In this document: in pieces, positions 11,701 to 25,300 of the stretch
Layout of the letters: every line of letters starts with the position of its first letter
How positions within the stretch are numbered: position 1 is the first letter of the stretch
Assembly: GCA_036571765.1 (NCBI GenBank)
Contig: BROE01000007.1
Coordinates: 12,561,115 to 12,625,114 of the forward strand
Direction of reading: 5' to 3'
DNA: 64,000 bases
DNA from: Plecoglossus altivelis
Lineage: Eukaryota; Chordata; Actinopteri; Osmeriformes; Plecoglossidae
Program-made: the position numbers and the translations under genes
Notes under the pieces: model-generated
What the model saw: only the letters and a program-made list of their open reading frames with translations
Told to the model about the DNA's origin: nothing
Database searches by the model: none

Positions 11701-14499
11701 AAACTCCACCTCCTCCTGGATCAAACCATAAGCCAACAGAGGTAACACCATGAAGTCACATGGAGCGAAACCCAAAGCCCTTTAGCTGGTGTCAGCTCGG
11801 TCTTGAGAAAATTCAGACACCAGACATTAGGTTGATTCTAGGAAATTGCATTGCATGTTTGTAGACACACACACACACACACACTAAAACTACATATGCA
11901 AACACAGACACGCACACAGTTTGCATGGTTGCAGAACACTGATATACCATTGTTTCCACTGTATTGTGTTGTACGTGTGGTCTGATAGAGTTTAAATGTC
12001 ACCCTTGTCTCTAGTGTGATTGAGAGTGTGTTGTGGAACTGAATGAATAGAAGTTACAATGAGCTCTTTCCATTCGTTTGAGCTAAGGTTGGGTGAAAGT
12101 AAGATCTTAAAATTGATTATGGAGTCCCAATTGCATTGCTTTGTCCAGAGAATCGTTTAATTAGAAGATACCCCATCGATGAAACCCAGCTATGTTTTGC
12201 TTCTCTGTGTTCTTAACCTAACCTCAGCCCAGATTCACACATTTGTGTACGTAAAGTGAACAAAATATTCATCCAATACACGTAGAGTTTGTCATGTCAA
12301 GTCAGTGACATTCCTCAATAACTAGCCATTCATAAATATCTAACATCTGACCACAAACTGTGCAGTGAGTTGATAATTAGCGTTTTTGTCAAAACCAAAA
12401 CTTCAACATAGGTACACTGAGAGTGCGTGTGTGTTCTGTTTAGTTTGAATGCAGTACAGGTGTGTGTGCGTGTGTGTGCGTGTGTGTGAGGTGGCAGCTC
12501 CTCTGGGAGCCTAGCACAGTTGTGTTGTCAGGGAAACGGAGGGTCAGGTGGTGTCTGATGTGTTCTGTGTCGTTGTTGTCTCTCTCTTCAGGTTGTGTCA
12601 TATCACGCGTTTGTATGTGGGCTTGTTCATTCTTACATGTTACACTATGTCCCTATCCTCTCAACGCCATCTGAGTGTCGTGTTGTCCTCGTCCTCGTTG
12701 TACCGTGGCTGTTTCTTTTTCTGTTTCATTTCTGTGGGGTTTTATGTGTCACATGAAGGTTCCCGCTCCACCGCGTTGACCTTGACCCTCTCCGATAGCC
12801 AGTAACACGCTGTCATGTCAACACAATGATGACCCCACCCCTCTCGTATTCATGCGTTTTTATGGCCTGCCCATATGCAGTCGGTAGGATCGAGGGCACA
12901 CACGCACCTCTGTGCCTCAACTCTATCAGTTTCCCTGTACACACCTGTACAAAACACCTAGTACAAATTCCCTCTTTTAAAAACAGATGATTCTTTCGAC
13001 TCCGGTCATGCGTATTGAGATAAAAAAAGATAAACGGACGTCTGTTCGTATATAAAGGAGCCCCTGTTTTCACCGGGGTGGAGTGTCACTTTTGTGTTGT
13101 ATGTGGCGGAGTGTGTCTGCCATCTCTCAAAGGGTCAAAGATCCCGATGGTCAGCGGATCCTTCCAGGTCAGAAGGGAACGGTACTCGACAAAGACGTAC
13201 CACACGGAGAACGTAAACATTCAAACAGGTTCCATTGGTTTCGGTCCCATGGCTTTCTACACTGCACGTAGGCCGCTGTCTTCTGGATGAAAAAACAACA
13301 CGTGTTTTTCCTTATGCGTGTTACGTCTTTAACTAAAGTACTATTCCCTTGACCTCTCTCTGTGTGCTTTCAGTGCCTAGTGTGGTTTCCAAGGCGATGT
13401 TGTGTTATATTTGTATTGTGCAGACTTGGGTACTTATCAAAAGCCAAACAGTACGTACACTAAAGCTGCACTTGGTGACTGAAACACAAACACACACAAA
13501 CTGACTGACTGCCAGAAAAACAGTCAGTCAGTCAGTCAGACAGTGACAGAATGATTGACAACCAGCAAAGCTGTCTAAGGTAAGCGAGTCATAAGCTGTT
13601 CAGAGACCTCCCCCTTCCTGACTGCTTCCGTTTGGTGTTTAGAAGGCTCTTCTGTATGAAAACCGCTACGTAAATGCCTCAAAAAGAATCCCTCTTTAAA
13701 ATAGAACAAAATTGAGTCACTTTTCATTGCAACCAACAAAGCGGTTAGGATGACATCAGTCTTTACTAAGCGAATCTTGAACTCTTCTCTTTATCCCAGC
13801 GCCATGGGGTACTAGGAGGGAGGGATGCACCCTTAAAATCTCACTATGGTTTTTGTTTTTTTTAGGAGTTGAAGTGTCTCTTTCTTCTTTTGGAAAGAGC
13901 AGACTGTTCCGTGCAGAGCCCTCACATTACAGCAGTGCACGGGATATACAAGATATACGGCACTGTAACCGGAATCTGTGACAACTGACAGTAATGTAAT
14001 ATCATGTCTTTGTTACACTGTCCAAATATAGAATAACTGAGACCGGCATTGCCATTCAATATCACAATCGAATGGAAGGCAAAGTAGATTAGAATGAAGG
14101 ACAAAATTCCGAAGGGATCTCTGGAATAAAAAGTCCCTGCAGATCAGTACGATTGCCCCAGATAAAGAAGTCCAGAACATAAAAAATAATGTCTGTTTTT
14201 GTTTTAAAGTGGGATTCCTTTGCTGTCTATAACTGGTCTGTGTGTGCTTCATTCAGTTCCTTTCAGAGATATTTGCATACGTTTTTTGCAACTTATTTGT
14301 GAGCGTTTTCGTGTCAGCGATACTTGTCCATTTGACCTGCTCCAGGCCAATATGTCTGGTTCCTCAGGATCAAACGGACAATCAGCTCTCTGATCCTCTT
14401 AATCATCCTCAGAAACTTGTTGTTTCGTTTAGTTTCACTCTTTTTCTCTCCACCCCTCTTAATGTATTTTCAACTGGCTCTCTTTTTCTGTGTCACTCT

Positions 14500-14565
<66 letters not shown>

Positions 14566-17500
14566 CACACACACAATGTTCCACTTTCATTATTGTGTGT
14601 GTGTGTGTGTATCTGTTAGTGGACGAGTGTTTATCGTCTTTATGTTGTTCTTCAAATGGTGTGGATGGATGTGTCTGTGTTTACGTTGATGTTGTTCTGC
14701 CTGTGTGCGTGAACGTGTGTACCCGTACGTCCTTGTGTGTTTGTGTGTGTTGGTGTTTCTGTTTGCGTGAGCGTGTGTGTTTTATGACTGTTCGTACCGG
14801 CGTCTGTCTTATCAGTTCTTTTTTCTATGTTTTTGTTGTTGCCGGTAGCGATGTTCTAACTGGCGTTTGTAGAAAGCACCCCTTTGAGTTCTGTGTGGAT
14901 GTAGTCCTTCCTTTCAGTTTGGTCGACAACCTTTTTTTTAATGAAGACGTTCGAAGGATTCCGATTGATTTGTTTACATTTGATGAACAGCAAAATATCT
15001 ACATACACAGTAGTAGAAGTGTAAGTAATGATCTGTTTGAAGGTCTGTCAGCATACGTATATACTGCGTTTATATGTAATCAAACTCTTAGGGATCTATA
15101 TCATGAAGAAACTGAATGTAGACATAAACAAGAAATCATAAAGATCCAAAATAGACCATTCGTTCAGATATCAGGGCTATAAGCACTATACGCTGATTAG
15201 AGTTTTTCCTTTTTCCTTGTTCGATTCTGTTATTTTCATGGTAGCATAGTCTGTAAAACTTCCATTTAAAACAGATCTCCTAGTTTGTTAACACTTGTCT
15301 GTTCATCATCCACTGTTTTTAAATACATTTTTCATGTGTCACTAATATGTGTTAGTGTTTTCATCTTGCATGTGATTTTATTTAAGTGAAACGATGACTG
15401 TATGTATGTTCTTCACAAATATGACCCGGGTCTGACTTTACCTGATTCAAGATTAATTTAAGTAGCTTAATTCTAAGTATTTAAAATCCCAAGACCTTAT
15501 TAAACATTAGCAGTACTAAAGCGACTGCAGACATGGAGACAATTTGACTTAAATGTGGTTAATACTACTCCAAAGTCATTGCAGTTTCCCCTTACATTTC
15601 TCACACAAAAGCTGAACACATTGCGGCTGATGTTTTGGAACAATAGATCTAATTATAAGACAGTTGACCCCAACATGAAAGAAGACCACTGATCTCATTT
15701 AAGAATGTGATACTCTGAGGTCTCGTCACGCAGCCTGCAGAATAGACATCTATTCATCCGATAGTTACGTTACCAGTAGAACATACCACAGTTATCCAAT
15801 GTTACATCATATCAACCGCAAGAGGACGAGTCTCTTCTGGTAAAAAAAAAAAAAAGGTCTGGTCTAAATATTTGCATCTCCTCATTGGTGTTCTGCAATG
15901 GGTCACTCCATCTTCTTCTCCCTGCTCCCCCCTCCTCTTCACCTCTGTCTGTGCTGCATCCCTCACTCCCGACTCCCTCCTCTGCTATGGTTTGTCCATC
16001 CACGCCACATCCATGTCATTGATGCTCATTCTCCATCCCATCCACCAGGCCGCGAATGCAGTGCAAGTGTAACTAAAGTCTGACTGTTGGTAGGTAAACC
16101 ACCCTCTCTTCATAAATTAAGTGTGACCTGCGGTAGGGGTTATAGTAACCGTAAAACTAATTAACCTCTTGGTGTTTATCTTCACCTGTTAGATGTATTT
16201 ATGAACATGCAATGTCTTTTAACGTACTATTTTGATCTTCCAAGATGGATAGATGGATGGATTTTGATGAAATGTCTGTCGCACTCCAATCTTTGTCTTA
16301 GAATAAGAGTTCATCTGACTAAACTGAGAAATAATAATCTTTCACCTAACCAGTTCGATTCAGTGTACATACGTTCAGACATTTGTCGTTATAATTTTGA
16401 GTGTAGATGTACGTGAAGTGAACATTCAAGTTTTGCATTTCATCCCTAAACTCTCATACATGACAAGTGTTGTCAAATCCTTGATCTTAGATTTCCAGCC
16501 TGATTTAAAATTTGAATAGAAAAGCAGACATCTCCAAACGCGTTCGATAGACATGTCTTATGATCTCATTCTTTTGAATCACGATTTTCATTATATTTAA
16601 CATGAGTCATAAATCATACATACCAGTTATAATCAGTACCAATATGTAGCATTTAAACCATGGGGTTTGAATTCACAGCAATCCAGTCCAAGGCAGTTTT
16701 GATTGGATTCCATCAGATGAGAAGATGTAAAAGAAGACCCTAATGTGCAGCAGGCCTTATGTTTTGTTATGTTTTGTCATGTTTTGTCATGTTTTTATTA
16801 TATTTTGTTATGTTTTTTGTTTGTTTAAAAGAGGAAATGGTGACAGCTTTAGACGAATAGTCTTTTTAACACTCTGTACAAGGAGACGTTTAAAAGTAAG
16901 ATTAACAAGACTAAACGCTTAATCGGTCAGCTTTGCTTAATTTTCTTCAAATATACTTTATGGCAGCTTTGACCTGACATATCCTAGTGAAGGTATTAAA
17001 TAGAACTTATTCTGAAACAGTAGGTTGTTTAAATATGTCACTAACAGAGTATATATCCTTTTATACAGTTTTTTTTACCATAACAATACGATAGCAAGTA
17101 GTACAAGAAGCCCAAAGTGATCATACCGGTTGTGATGGTGTGAAGGGAAGTTGGATAGTCTTTTGATACATTTTCATCTTTTATGAAGCCATATCTGAAG
17201 GACGAGATCTAAGTCTATGGTCGCTGTGTTCTACTCTTACTGAATATGACTTGGCATTGCAACAGCGTGCCTCTTCTTTAGTGACAGCAGTAAAACACCC
17301 CCACGAAGAGGGACCTCTAGTGTTTGGGAACGTCCCATGAAGGCTCTTAAAGAGAACAACCTAGTAGAGAAGCCACGTGAAACAAAACAGGATGATAGAA
17401 CCTGGGATCTTCACCTTAAGTTGAGCCTTTCAGATCTTCAGTTTTTAGTTCTTCAAACGCTGTAAAGGCAGCGTGACGACATGCAGTATAGGACATGCTT

Positions 17501-19349
17501 GGTGGAAAGGCATCATCAATATTTCACTGAGTTGGCCTCCTACTAATGTGCCTGAGTGATTCTGGGAAAAAAGAGATGATTTTTATTTCTGGAGAACGAG
17601 TGATGTTTAATGTAGAGTGGCCGAGTTGGTCACTGCGAGTTTCGACGTTGCCATAGAGATTTCATTGTTATCCTTGTTGTTTATTCCGACGCAACAAGGC
17701 ACAAAGGGCATTGTGCCAAATATTGTTCTTTTTTTGTCTGTGTGTGTGTGTGTTTGAAACCCAATGATGGTTGGAGTTTGACATCAATCCAGATCCAATT
17801 CCATTTCAAACCAGAAATCACATTCCCAGAAAGCACGTTCTGTCACAACTGGAATGACAGAAATATGCAAACTTTTTTACCTGTTTTTCCACTCTTTTAC
17901 AATTTGTGTAATTATGCAAGAAAAAAAATCTTCTTTCAAATGTGTTGCAATCCCAGACAGACGCTGGATTGTGCAGGCTCCATTCATCCTGGGTTAGTTA
18001 TTCATGGGATGGTGCACCATTTCCTACCAATGGTGTCATACACTTCCTACCCTAACAATGCCTCCAGTCACCACTCTAAGCAGCGCGTCCTATTTATACA
18101 GAAGTAGTTTCTATATGTGCATGCCTTGTTCTGTGTTACCATTCAATGTACAGCAGAGAGGGAAAAGACACAGTCGACAGTGTTGTACCACAACCTTCAT
18201 AGGGTTTTAGGGTTAATTATTTTGGGACAAAATGTTTAACCGATGGAGTCATAGCGATTCCCAACTGCAGCATTTTACGGCACAGTACAGCACTGTTCAT
18301 ATGTGTCATTGTTCTCTGTTGAAACAATCGTCACTTGATCTCAGTTGCAGGATGGGGATAGTGGGGAAAGAGGAAGTTGTGGAAATGTGGATGGAACGCT
18401 TTTGCTATGTTGGACATTGGAAGTTGTCAGAAACTTAAAATGAGGACATTTTTAGGTATTGAATTCTAAACTTCATTTGGGCTCTAAGACATGATGTAAT
18501 GTAAGTCATCAAAATAGCTATGTTGATTGTGTAACGGCGTTTTGTGTTTCTTGACAACTCCATTCTACCGACAATGTTATCTATTATACATGAGCTTTGT
18601 GTATTTGCTGTTGTTGCTGCTGTGGTGGTGTCTAACAATACTGCTGTGTGATAGGCCAAAATGGTTGTCTAAAACACCTGGATGTGAGATGGAGTTCGCA
18701 GTGTTGTCGACCACATGTTGGGTGCTTTAGTCAACTGGCCTGGGTGTTGCATATAAACATAATTCTTGATATTATTTTTAGTTTGAAAAAATGAATGACA
18801 TAAATCATAACTCGCATTTTCTTGTTTTGTCCTGTCCTGTCTTGTCTCTGTGTCTGTCCATGTCTGTCTTTTCTATGTTTCTTAACATTTATGATTATTA
18901 AAAAAAACAACATTTTGATTTGACTTTCTGTTTCATTGTTTCCGTTCATATGTTTTTACACATTTCATTGTATGACTCAAACCAACATCCAATTGTTCCA
19001 CTGCTACTTTGTCTTCACCCATCACCACATGAACCACGTACATGTTGACTTTAATCAATCATTTCATCTTGATTTCCATTTGTTTTAAATCCCCATAATA
19101 TCAAACCAAAATTATTTTAAAACTAAACAAACATTTTAAAATCCCAAAACATCGTTTGGTAAAAAAAAAATAAAAAAAAATGTTTTCTCCAAAGCAACTG
19201 GCTATGAGAAATCTCGCAGTCTGAGTAACATATCAGGAATGGCTGGATCTGCTTTGCGCCTCGCCCCTATCACTAGTCCCCCCTTTGAGACGTACGAGGC
19301 TCCAGGACCTTTGTGTCGCTGTCGCTCCCCCATCCCCTCCATCTTGTAG
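7776..19349 (+). CDS. kcnc3: Voltage-gated K+ channel Kv3.3 (kcnc3), exons 2 to last; 5' exon outside window
   Basis: This encodes a Shaw-type (Kv3) pore-forming alpha subunit, a fast delayed rectifier of the plasma membrane that acts as a tetramer in fast-spiking neurons. Exons seen: 7776-8757, 10446-10643, then alternative last exons 11619-11731, 19195-19349 and a candidate at 16049-16083. All junctions inside the window are phase 1 and GT-AG. Kv3.3 is favoured over Kv3.1, Kv3.2 and Kv3.4 because of the C-terminal pieces: KNKHIPRAPQPGSPNYCKPD, CPLAQEEIIEINR, ANEDCPTIDQ, RYQQDRACFLL and DLNANSTSSWIKP align with mammalian KCNC3. The N-terminal T1 tetramerisation exon is off the left edge, so the gene is partial here. 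Whether it is the a or b teleost duplicate cannot be told. The kcna7, fgf21 and ppfia3 neighbourhood fits human 19q13.33. Confidence 0.93.
8758..10445 (+). other. kcnc3: kcnc3 intron 2
   Basis: A phase 1 intron between the core exon and the C-terminal exon. It has a GT donor and a C-rich tract ending in gcgctgcag. No coding sequence is seen. It contains an imperfect hairpin (9583-9675), a poly-C run near 9907-9919 and C/T-rich sequence at 10350-10440. Confidence 0.85.
9583..9675 (+). other. Imperfect long inverted repeat / hairpin
   Basis: The inner arms gcttgcgcaataa and ttattgtgcaagc pair with one mismatch around an 8-nt loop (gaacactg). The pairing extends outward with mismatches: tgtatgtttgcgga on the left resembles the reverse complement of tccgtaaacacaca on the right. 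The whole is a stem of about 35 bp. It could be a short palindromic MITE or a hairpin transcript. No family is recognised. Confidence 0.5.
10446..10643 (+). CDS. kcnc3: kcnc3 exon 3: proximal C-terminal tail
   Basis: This 198-nt exon is phase 1 at both ends (acceptor ctgcag, donor ggaaag|gtacgt). It encodes a cytoplasmic tail starting DSKQNGDAASAALANEDCPT and ending in ATDGNVRK. The corresponding mammalian Kv3.3 segment has the same order of motifs: an NGD-like start, AL-A/N-EDCP-IDQ, SP-E-SP, RY-DRACFLL, and a DG-IRK end. Because the length is a multiple of three and both ends are phase 1, it can join any of the alternative last exons downstream. Confidence 0.92.
11619..11731 (+). CDS. kcnc3: kcnc3 alternative last exon A (canonical Kv3.3-type C-terminus)
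   Basis: The acceptor is acaactaactag. The phase 1 frame reads EAAALPDSPLTEDWYKLEG, then SLLQQDLNANSTSSWIKP, then a TAA stop. The human KCNC3 canonical tail ends with a QDW motif and LPDLNANAAAWISP, so the E/QDW and DLNAN motifs and the W-I-x-P end are conserved. The acceptor has only a modest pyrimidine tract but a good branch-point-like ctaac. This identifies the gene as Kv3.3 and defines one isoform. Confidence 0.85.
14503..14562. repeat. (CT)n microsatellite, about 30 units
   Basis: An uninterrupted ct dinucleotide run of about 60 bp is followed by (CA)n at about 14563-14575. It is intronic. Confidence 0.95.
16049..16083 (+). CDS. kcnc3: Candidate kcnc3 alternative last exon B, PDZ-ligand C-terminus
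   Basis: A strong pyrimidine-rich acceptor (catcccatccaccag) is followed by a frame that, joined in phase 1 to exon 3, reads GRECSASVTKV then TGA. The terminal V-T-K-V fits a class I PDZ ligand (S/T-x-hydrophobic). About 150 nt upstream is unusually C/T-rich. The exon is short, so a chance match is possible. I cannot verify homology, so this remains a candidate. Confidence 0.35.
19195..19349 (+). CDS. kcnc3: kcnc3 alternative last exon C (YEKSRSL...PSIL C-terminus)
   Basis: The acceptor is ttttctccaaag. The phase 1 frame encodes ATGYEKSRSLSNISGMAGSA, then LRLAPITSP, and ends in RSPIPSIL followed by TAG. This is the Kv3-family alternative C-terminus (YEKSRSL, LRL-P-TSP, PSIL) found in mammalian Kv3 splice forms including Kv3.3 and Kv3.4. 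The conservation leaves little doubt that it is a real exon, about 8.5 kb after exon 3. Confidence 0.93.
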
Positions 19350-22300
19350 CAGCAAGGAGTTCACTGTTGGATGGAATAAATGACTCGGCGCCTGGACAAA
19401 ATGCATCTACACCACCGCTAGGATTCATCACAGTGCAAAACAAATAGCAATAATGTTTATGATCATGAATGTAGAGAGTAAAACGACCTCTTGTGCTGTC
19501 CGTTGGTTTCAGGTGCATGGTAGGAGATGGGGTCTATTAAAGATTTTAGATTTAGAAGTGTATCATTTTGAAAAAGTGACAAACACACAAAAAAACTGGG
19601 TGTTCATAGACAGCAAAATGCTATAACTAAAGCTGAACAGACATACAGAGAACGTGTAGTCAACCTTTTGATCTTAAAATAGGTGTGTAGATGAACATAC
19701 ATTTGTGTGCTGTCTGGACCAAATCACAAGTGAATTATGTCCAGAAAAAAACAGATCATGAAATAAATTATAGGATTCATGTAACCAAAGAAGAAGAAAT
19801 TGTAGACGATCTCAATCTTTAGGAGGTTTGTACTTCATTTGTCACATGTGAATGTCAGTGTATGTGCAGATACCTTTTTAGTGGTAATCCCAAGTTTATG
19901 TGAAAAACAGGCATATAGATTGAGCCTTTAGAATCTGTACATTATCAGATAAACTATACATTTAACACTCACTTTAAGTCATATCACAAGGCACTTTCAG
20001 TTATTAGTTAATACTAAGACATTTGGCAATGTAAGAGCAACAATACATAACAAATAATGATCCGTGCTCTTTCTCAATAGATTGCGGCAGGCTATGATAA
20101 CATCAAACATGATTTTAAAACGAATTATTATGCAGAATGACACTTGTTACTGTCCTACCTTTCAGTCAAATCTTACAGTTTGTGACCACTTGTCACACAT
20201 GAGCTAAAAGCAATATAGGCTTTTGGCATAACAGCAATAGCAACAGTTTTTGGACGAGTGTAACAAGCAAATTGGTTATGTACTGATAAATAGATAAATA
20301 GGTTATATAAACAAGGTAAAATAACTGTGAAGGTAATGTATGTTTAGTTAAGGTTTGACTGAACATAGTATTCTGTGTGTGTTAACTGTCAATAATTCAA
20401 GCACTTTACTAACACTTATAGTTACTTTACTAACATTTTAAAGTTGAACTTGCATGTGTGGACTCAACTTCATACACACTCCATGTTATAGTGCAATTAT
20501 ACATATCTGGAAGAGGAACAAATGTAAAAATAATATTTGACACGATTCCAAATCAGGGGGGACTCTACTGTCAGGATACATTTTTCTAACAAATAGATGT
20601 TTCGTTTTTTCAAAATATCCGTTGCACTTTTTAACATTTACACATCATTTTGTACATTTTCATTCTTCTTTTCTTCCTATTTGACAAAATCCACGATTGC
20701 TTTTCTAAACAGACTGAAATAAAAACAAAAAACAAAGTTCATCACTGTGTTCATCTACCCACAGTTAACTACAGGGTATTATGAGGGTTTGAAAAAGCTT
20801 CAAAAGGGAATAATAAGGACAAACAAAAATCTAAAATAAAAAAACTCCCCTAAAATGTTACGGTCAATAAATGTGACAGATTGTTGCTAATGTGGTTCCT
20901 ACGTACAAAGTCAGTCTTCCTGCCTTTGATTTGGATCATTATAGGAAAAATAATTAATATGATCATTTCATGTTACAAAGCAACAACAAAAAAAAAAAAC
21001 TAAACGATAATCACACATACTCATATATGCAATATACATGCAATATTACATTGATGCTGGAAACATACTGTGCACATACATATGTAAATATGCAAATCTA
21101 TTTTTAATCCAGAAAGTGTGCACAGATTTAATAGGAAGCCTACCTATTATCATTGAGTTCGATGTTCACATTCCTAGTGTATACTGTATTACAATGACAT
21201 AAGCCATCTGTCTTGCTCTTCAAGTTGGTCTTGTTGTCTTGCTGGTCCTATAGATTTTGATGTTGTAGAGGTTTTTTTAATTGTTTTTATTGCGAAGATA
21301 GTTTTATACTTCCTGCACCTGTATTAGTCCCGTGTATTTTATTGTAAAATGGATTTGTTGTGCTATTGTATATTCATCTACTTTAAATGACTAAATCATT
21401 GTTCACTTCACAATTTTTATCTAGGTTTGATCTAAATATTTGCAAAATAGGATGTCTAAGCTGCACCAATCACACCTTCACATAAATAAGGATAATTATC
21501 TCAAATCAAATTATCTTATTTGAGGGCCCTTTGTTGAAAGCCCATGTATCTATTATTCAAAAAGTATTATTTCGTCAAAATCTATGTGCTTCCAGACTTT
21601 AGCGTCTTCAGAATACAGATTTGTGGGGTGAATCCAAACTTGAGATTCATGACTTGAATTTTAGCGTGAACCTTTTGTCATTGATTACAAATCATGATTT
21701 CCTCAGTTGGACTTCATTACGCACTTTTAAAGACTCCGTTTGAGCAGAGGGTTTTTACATTTATCAATGCTTCTCTTAATTTTTTAAAAATCATTGATTG
21801 TCATTAAATGAAATAACGCTTTGTATAGTAGTCCAACAGCCCCACTTCCTACCATTCTCATTTTCCCCATTTGTGAATGTTGTCAGTCTTTGTTCTTTGC
21901 AATGTATTGTAACAAAGGTATAAGAATGTATAAACTTTTTTTCTGTAGAGACCGAATGCTCATACATAAGGCCATACATCATACTTAGAACATTTTGACA
22001 TAAACCTTGTTTAAGTAAACAAACCTACATGTTAAAAGTACCTCTATGAGGCCTCTGTAGGCTGCAATGTCAATTTAAGAACCCATGAAAACTAGCTAGA
22101 TTTAACTAGCTATATCTGCAAAGCAATGCTTTATAGGTAAGTGATGATAATTGAAAATGTACATATCTGTATCTACACATGTGAATATATATATTAAAAT
22201 CATCTGAAATGTTATTTTTCTATGTATACTTTGTTTGACAGCCGGGGTTGGTTTTGAACATTGTTTTCCATTTTGAGATTCTGTCTTAGCGCTTGTCAGC

Positions 22301-25300
22301 CATCCAAAATTAATGTGGATCCCTTTATCTTTTGGGACGAGTAGTTGGACTTGTGTGGCCAGATTCCCCATCATGTGATTGTTTAACATTGCAAGTTCTG
22401 AAGTCCAAAGCATGATGTCTGTACATGCATTCTGCTCACATTACATTCTATTCATTCATAATATGAATAAAGTTCATATTGACACTTACAGCATATATTG
22501 AATATTGAATGACAATACCTGACATTTTTGGTGATACACCAAATCAGCAAATCTTAATTGCATTCATTGATCATTATAATTAAGAATTTGATTCATAAAT
22601 ATAGAACTTTGCATACCACAAATTGGCAGTTTCAAGGAGAAATGTATTATTCATTAAATATTACAGAATAAAGTCTCAAATATTCCTTTAGTTTAGATTG
22701 TTGGGTTCATTGCACATGTATGAATACATATCATATATGTAAACATGTATTTCTCCATGTGAAATATTCAACTAGTTGTCGCATTACTTTTCATATCACC
22801 TTTGACTATACCATAATGAAGTTGCCACTTTTATTTATTTATTGTTTTGTTAGAAAGTATATTTTGTCCTATTAATAGTCAAAGAGTGTTTGAGTTTCAT
22901 TTTTTATATTTTACAGTTAATACTCGTGGACTGCGTTGTGTTTTTCCACCATGTTTCTCCAGCACACTTTGAAAGATGAAGAGGGAAAGAATCGAAGGAC
23001 AGGTTAAGAAGAAATGCACCTATAGATGACGATGTAAAATAGCCTATATAGCATTTGTGAGAATCTTATCGTATTCCTGTACTGTTTCCTGTACTCTCCT
23101 CGTATTCCTGTACTGTTTTACTGCATTACAAATGTTATGTAGTAAAACTGTACATCATGTATACATGTATTAGATTATACAGTTTAACCAAAACCCTCTG
23201 ATTGTTGAAAAGCTTAGACTAAATCACATTGCAAACACATACTAAACATTGGGCTTTACAAAGCTGGTATGATTTCGGCATTGAGTTTTAGCATTTTATC
23301 AACTCTTTCAAGTACAGTACAATAACTAACTGTTGTGGCAATATGAACTGTGTGTAATGGTCACGTTTCCATTCCCAGAATATGTATTTGTGTGTCTGTC
23401 TGTCAAGTTGATGTTCCATTCATGACTCACATATATACAGATAACTAACAAATAAACGCACAAACACGCACACAAGCAAACACAGATTCGCTAAGTACTT
23501 ACGTGACACTTAACGTGATAGGTTGCCTAAGTCACATGTTTTAGGCATATTGTTGTAATGGATGAAGTAATGCCCTCTTTCTGCTGTAGGTCTGATCATG
23601 TACAGTGAATGGTTGGGGACTGGAGTGTTTGATGTCGTTTGTTTGATGAATCGTGCTTGTTATGTTGCTCTTCACCACCCGCAAGGTTTTGTTTTTGTAA
23701 AACACTCTTGTTTGGAGACATTGTTCAGGTGCTTTATTTATGATGGTTAAGAAGGAACCCAAACTTGTATTAAGAATTTAAAGTTGGAATAATGGTATTT
23801 AGTATAAGTTATTTATATTTTATTCTCACATGCACAGTAAACCAGCAGTATCCAGGTAAAACAAATCCATGATTACTTATATATGTATATTCAATTTTGT
23901 TGAACTAATCTCTGCATTAACTGAAAAAATATTACTATATTTGACAGAGATCCACATAAATAAGTAGACTAACATCTGTGGCCTATTCTCTATACCTACA
24001 AGACAACATTTAACAAGTAACAGAGGCAGTGTTAGCATTGACATTAATTTAGAAACCCTAAACTTTGCATAATCTTATCAGAATTATATAACTGTTGCCT
24101 GGAAACTAAATATTAACTACTGTCTGTTTTTGTCTTTGCAGTGTTAAGTTTCTAGCATTCGCCTTTTCTCTAAAGAAGACACTTTGAGTCAGTTACCGGT
24201 AATCACAAATTAGCGGCAGAAGCTACGTAAGGGCGACGTGTGACGTGGATGAACAGTTTAAGGAGACCTTTGGCGTGATGACAGAGACCGGAGTGTGATC
24301 AGAAAAAAACCTTAAGGTCTGATCTTCACGTTGTTACCAAAGCAGCCTCTTGGAACGCCACCATTTTTGACGACAGTCCTACAGATTTTGACGAACTGAC
24401 TGAGCATTGCACTGACACACTTTGGAGAGAAACGGACTCTTGCTCTTACATTCCAGATGACACGATCTCTGATGCTCACTATTGTGTACAATGACCAATA
24501 ACTGGCTGCAGAGCTGAGCAACTTTAGTGCATAAACAAATAATCATCCACCTTCATTGAAGACAAACTAACAATGTAGCATCTCTGCTAACTCAACTGTA
24601 GCATTTGTTGGCTGGGAAATAACTCAAAGACGTTCTTCATCGATAGTGTGAAGAGAGTGACACGGAATCATGCACTGAATGAAACCTTTTTAGATGTCAT
24701 TTTCCTCTGGTGTTCCTTACCGTCAAAACAACCGGATTCAATTGCTTACATGAGAGACAAAGACATAGGAATCTACCACAGTAGTGGTATCGTAGCTATA
24801 CATCCCAAAATGCTTCTTCAAAATATAGTTAACGGCAAACGTATTAGCAACAAGCTAGGCTAACTGAATCGTAGATTATCATCTGTCCTTCTGCCTCATC
24901 CGTCAGAGCACAGGACTTGTAGAATAGGGATCCGTTTTTACCTTCAAATCCTGAAGTCTTCCATTAAATTCCCTCAGATTCCTCCATCTAACCCTCAGTG
25001 AAAGTAGAAGACGTGTACCAACGTACACGAGCAAGCGTATGTAGCACTTAAATACCGAAACTGTATTTAAAAGAAATATATGGGCCTGTAGACGATCATT
25101 TGCAGTACTGCTGCGGGAAGACTTTTACTCTCTGTCTCTCATGTAGTCACTTTGAAAACACGTGGCATACCAAAGGTCCCACGCATGCACTCGCTGATTG
25201 ACCTTCCTGTAAAGTAAAGTAGAATAGAGTAGGATTCCACGTATCCAAGACAACGTATGAACTGTTCCTGGTACTTGTTACTGCCTCATTCGGGAACAAA

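Larger units (their letters stand above)
11732..19194 (+). other. kcnc3: kcnc3 last intron / alternative 3' region
   Basis: This is the space between the two conserved alternative last exons. It would be the 3' UTR of the short isoform and intron for the long one. It contains CA and TG tracts, a pure (CT)n run at about 14503-14562, a poly-A run near 15842 and otherwise unique AT-rich sequence. Apart from a candidate mini-exon at 16049-16083 I see no coding sequence. Confidence 0.75.

Noticed and set aside
13499..13545. GACT/CAGT tetranucleotide palindrome-like patch
   Set aside because: A short simple repeat with no wider structure.
24327..24495. Short + strand frame with a plausible acidic, Cys-containing peptide reminiscent of a transposase fragment
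   Set aside because: About 56 codons only, no upstream continuation, no terminal repeats and no family motif.
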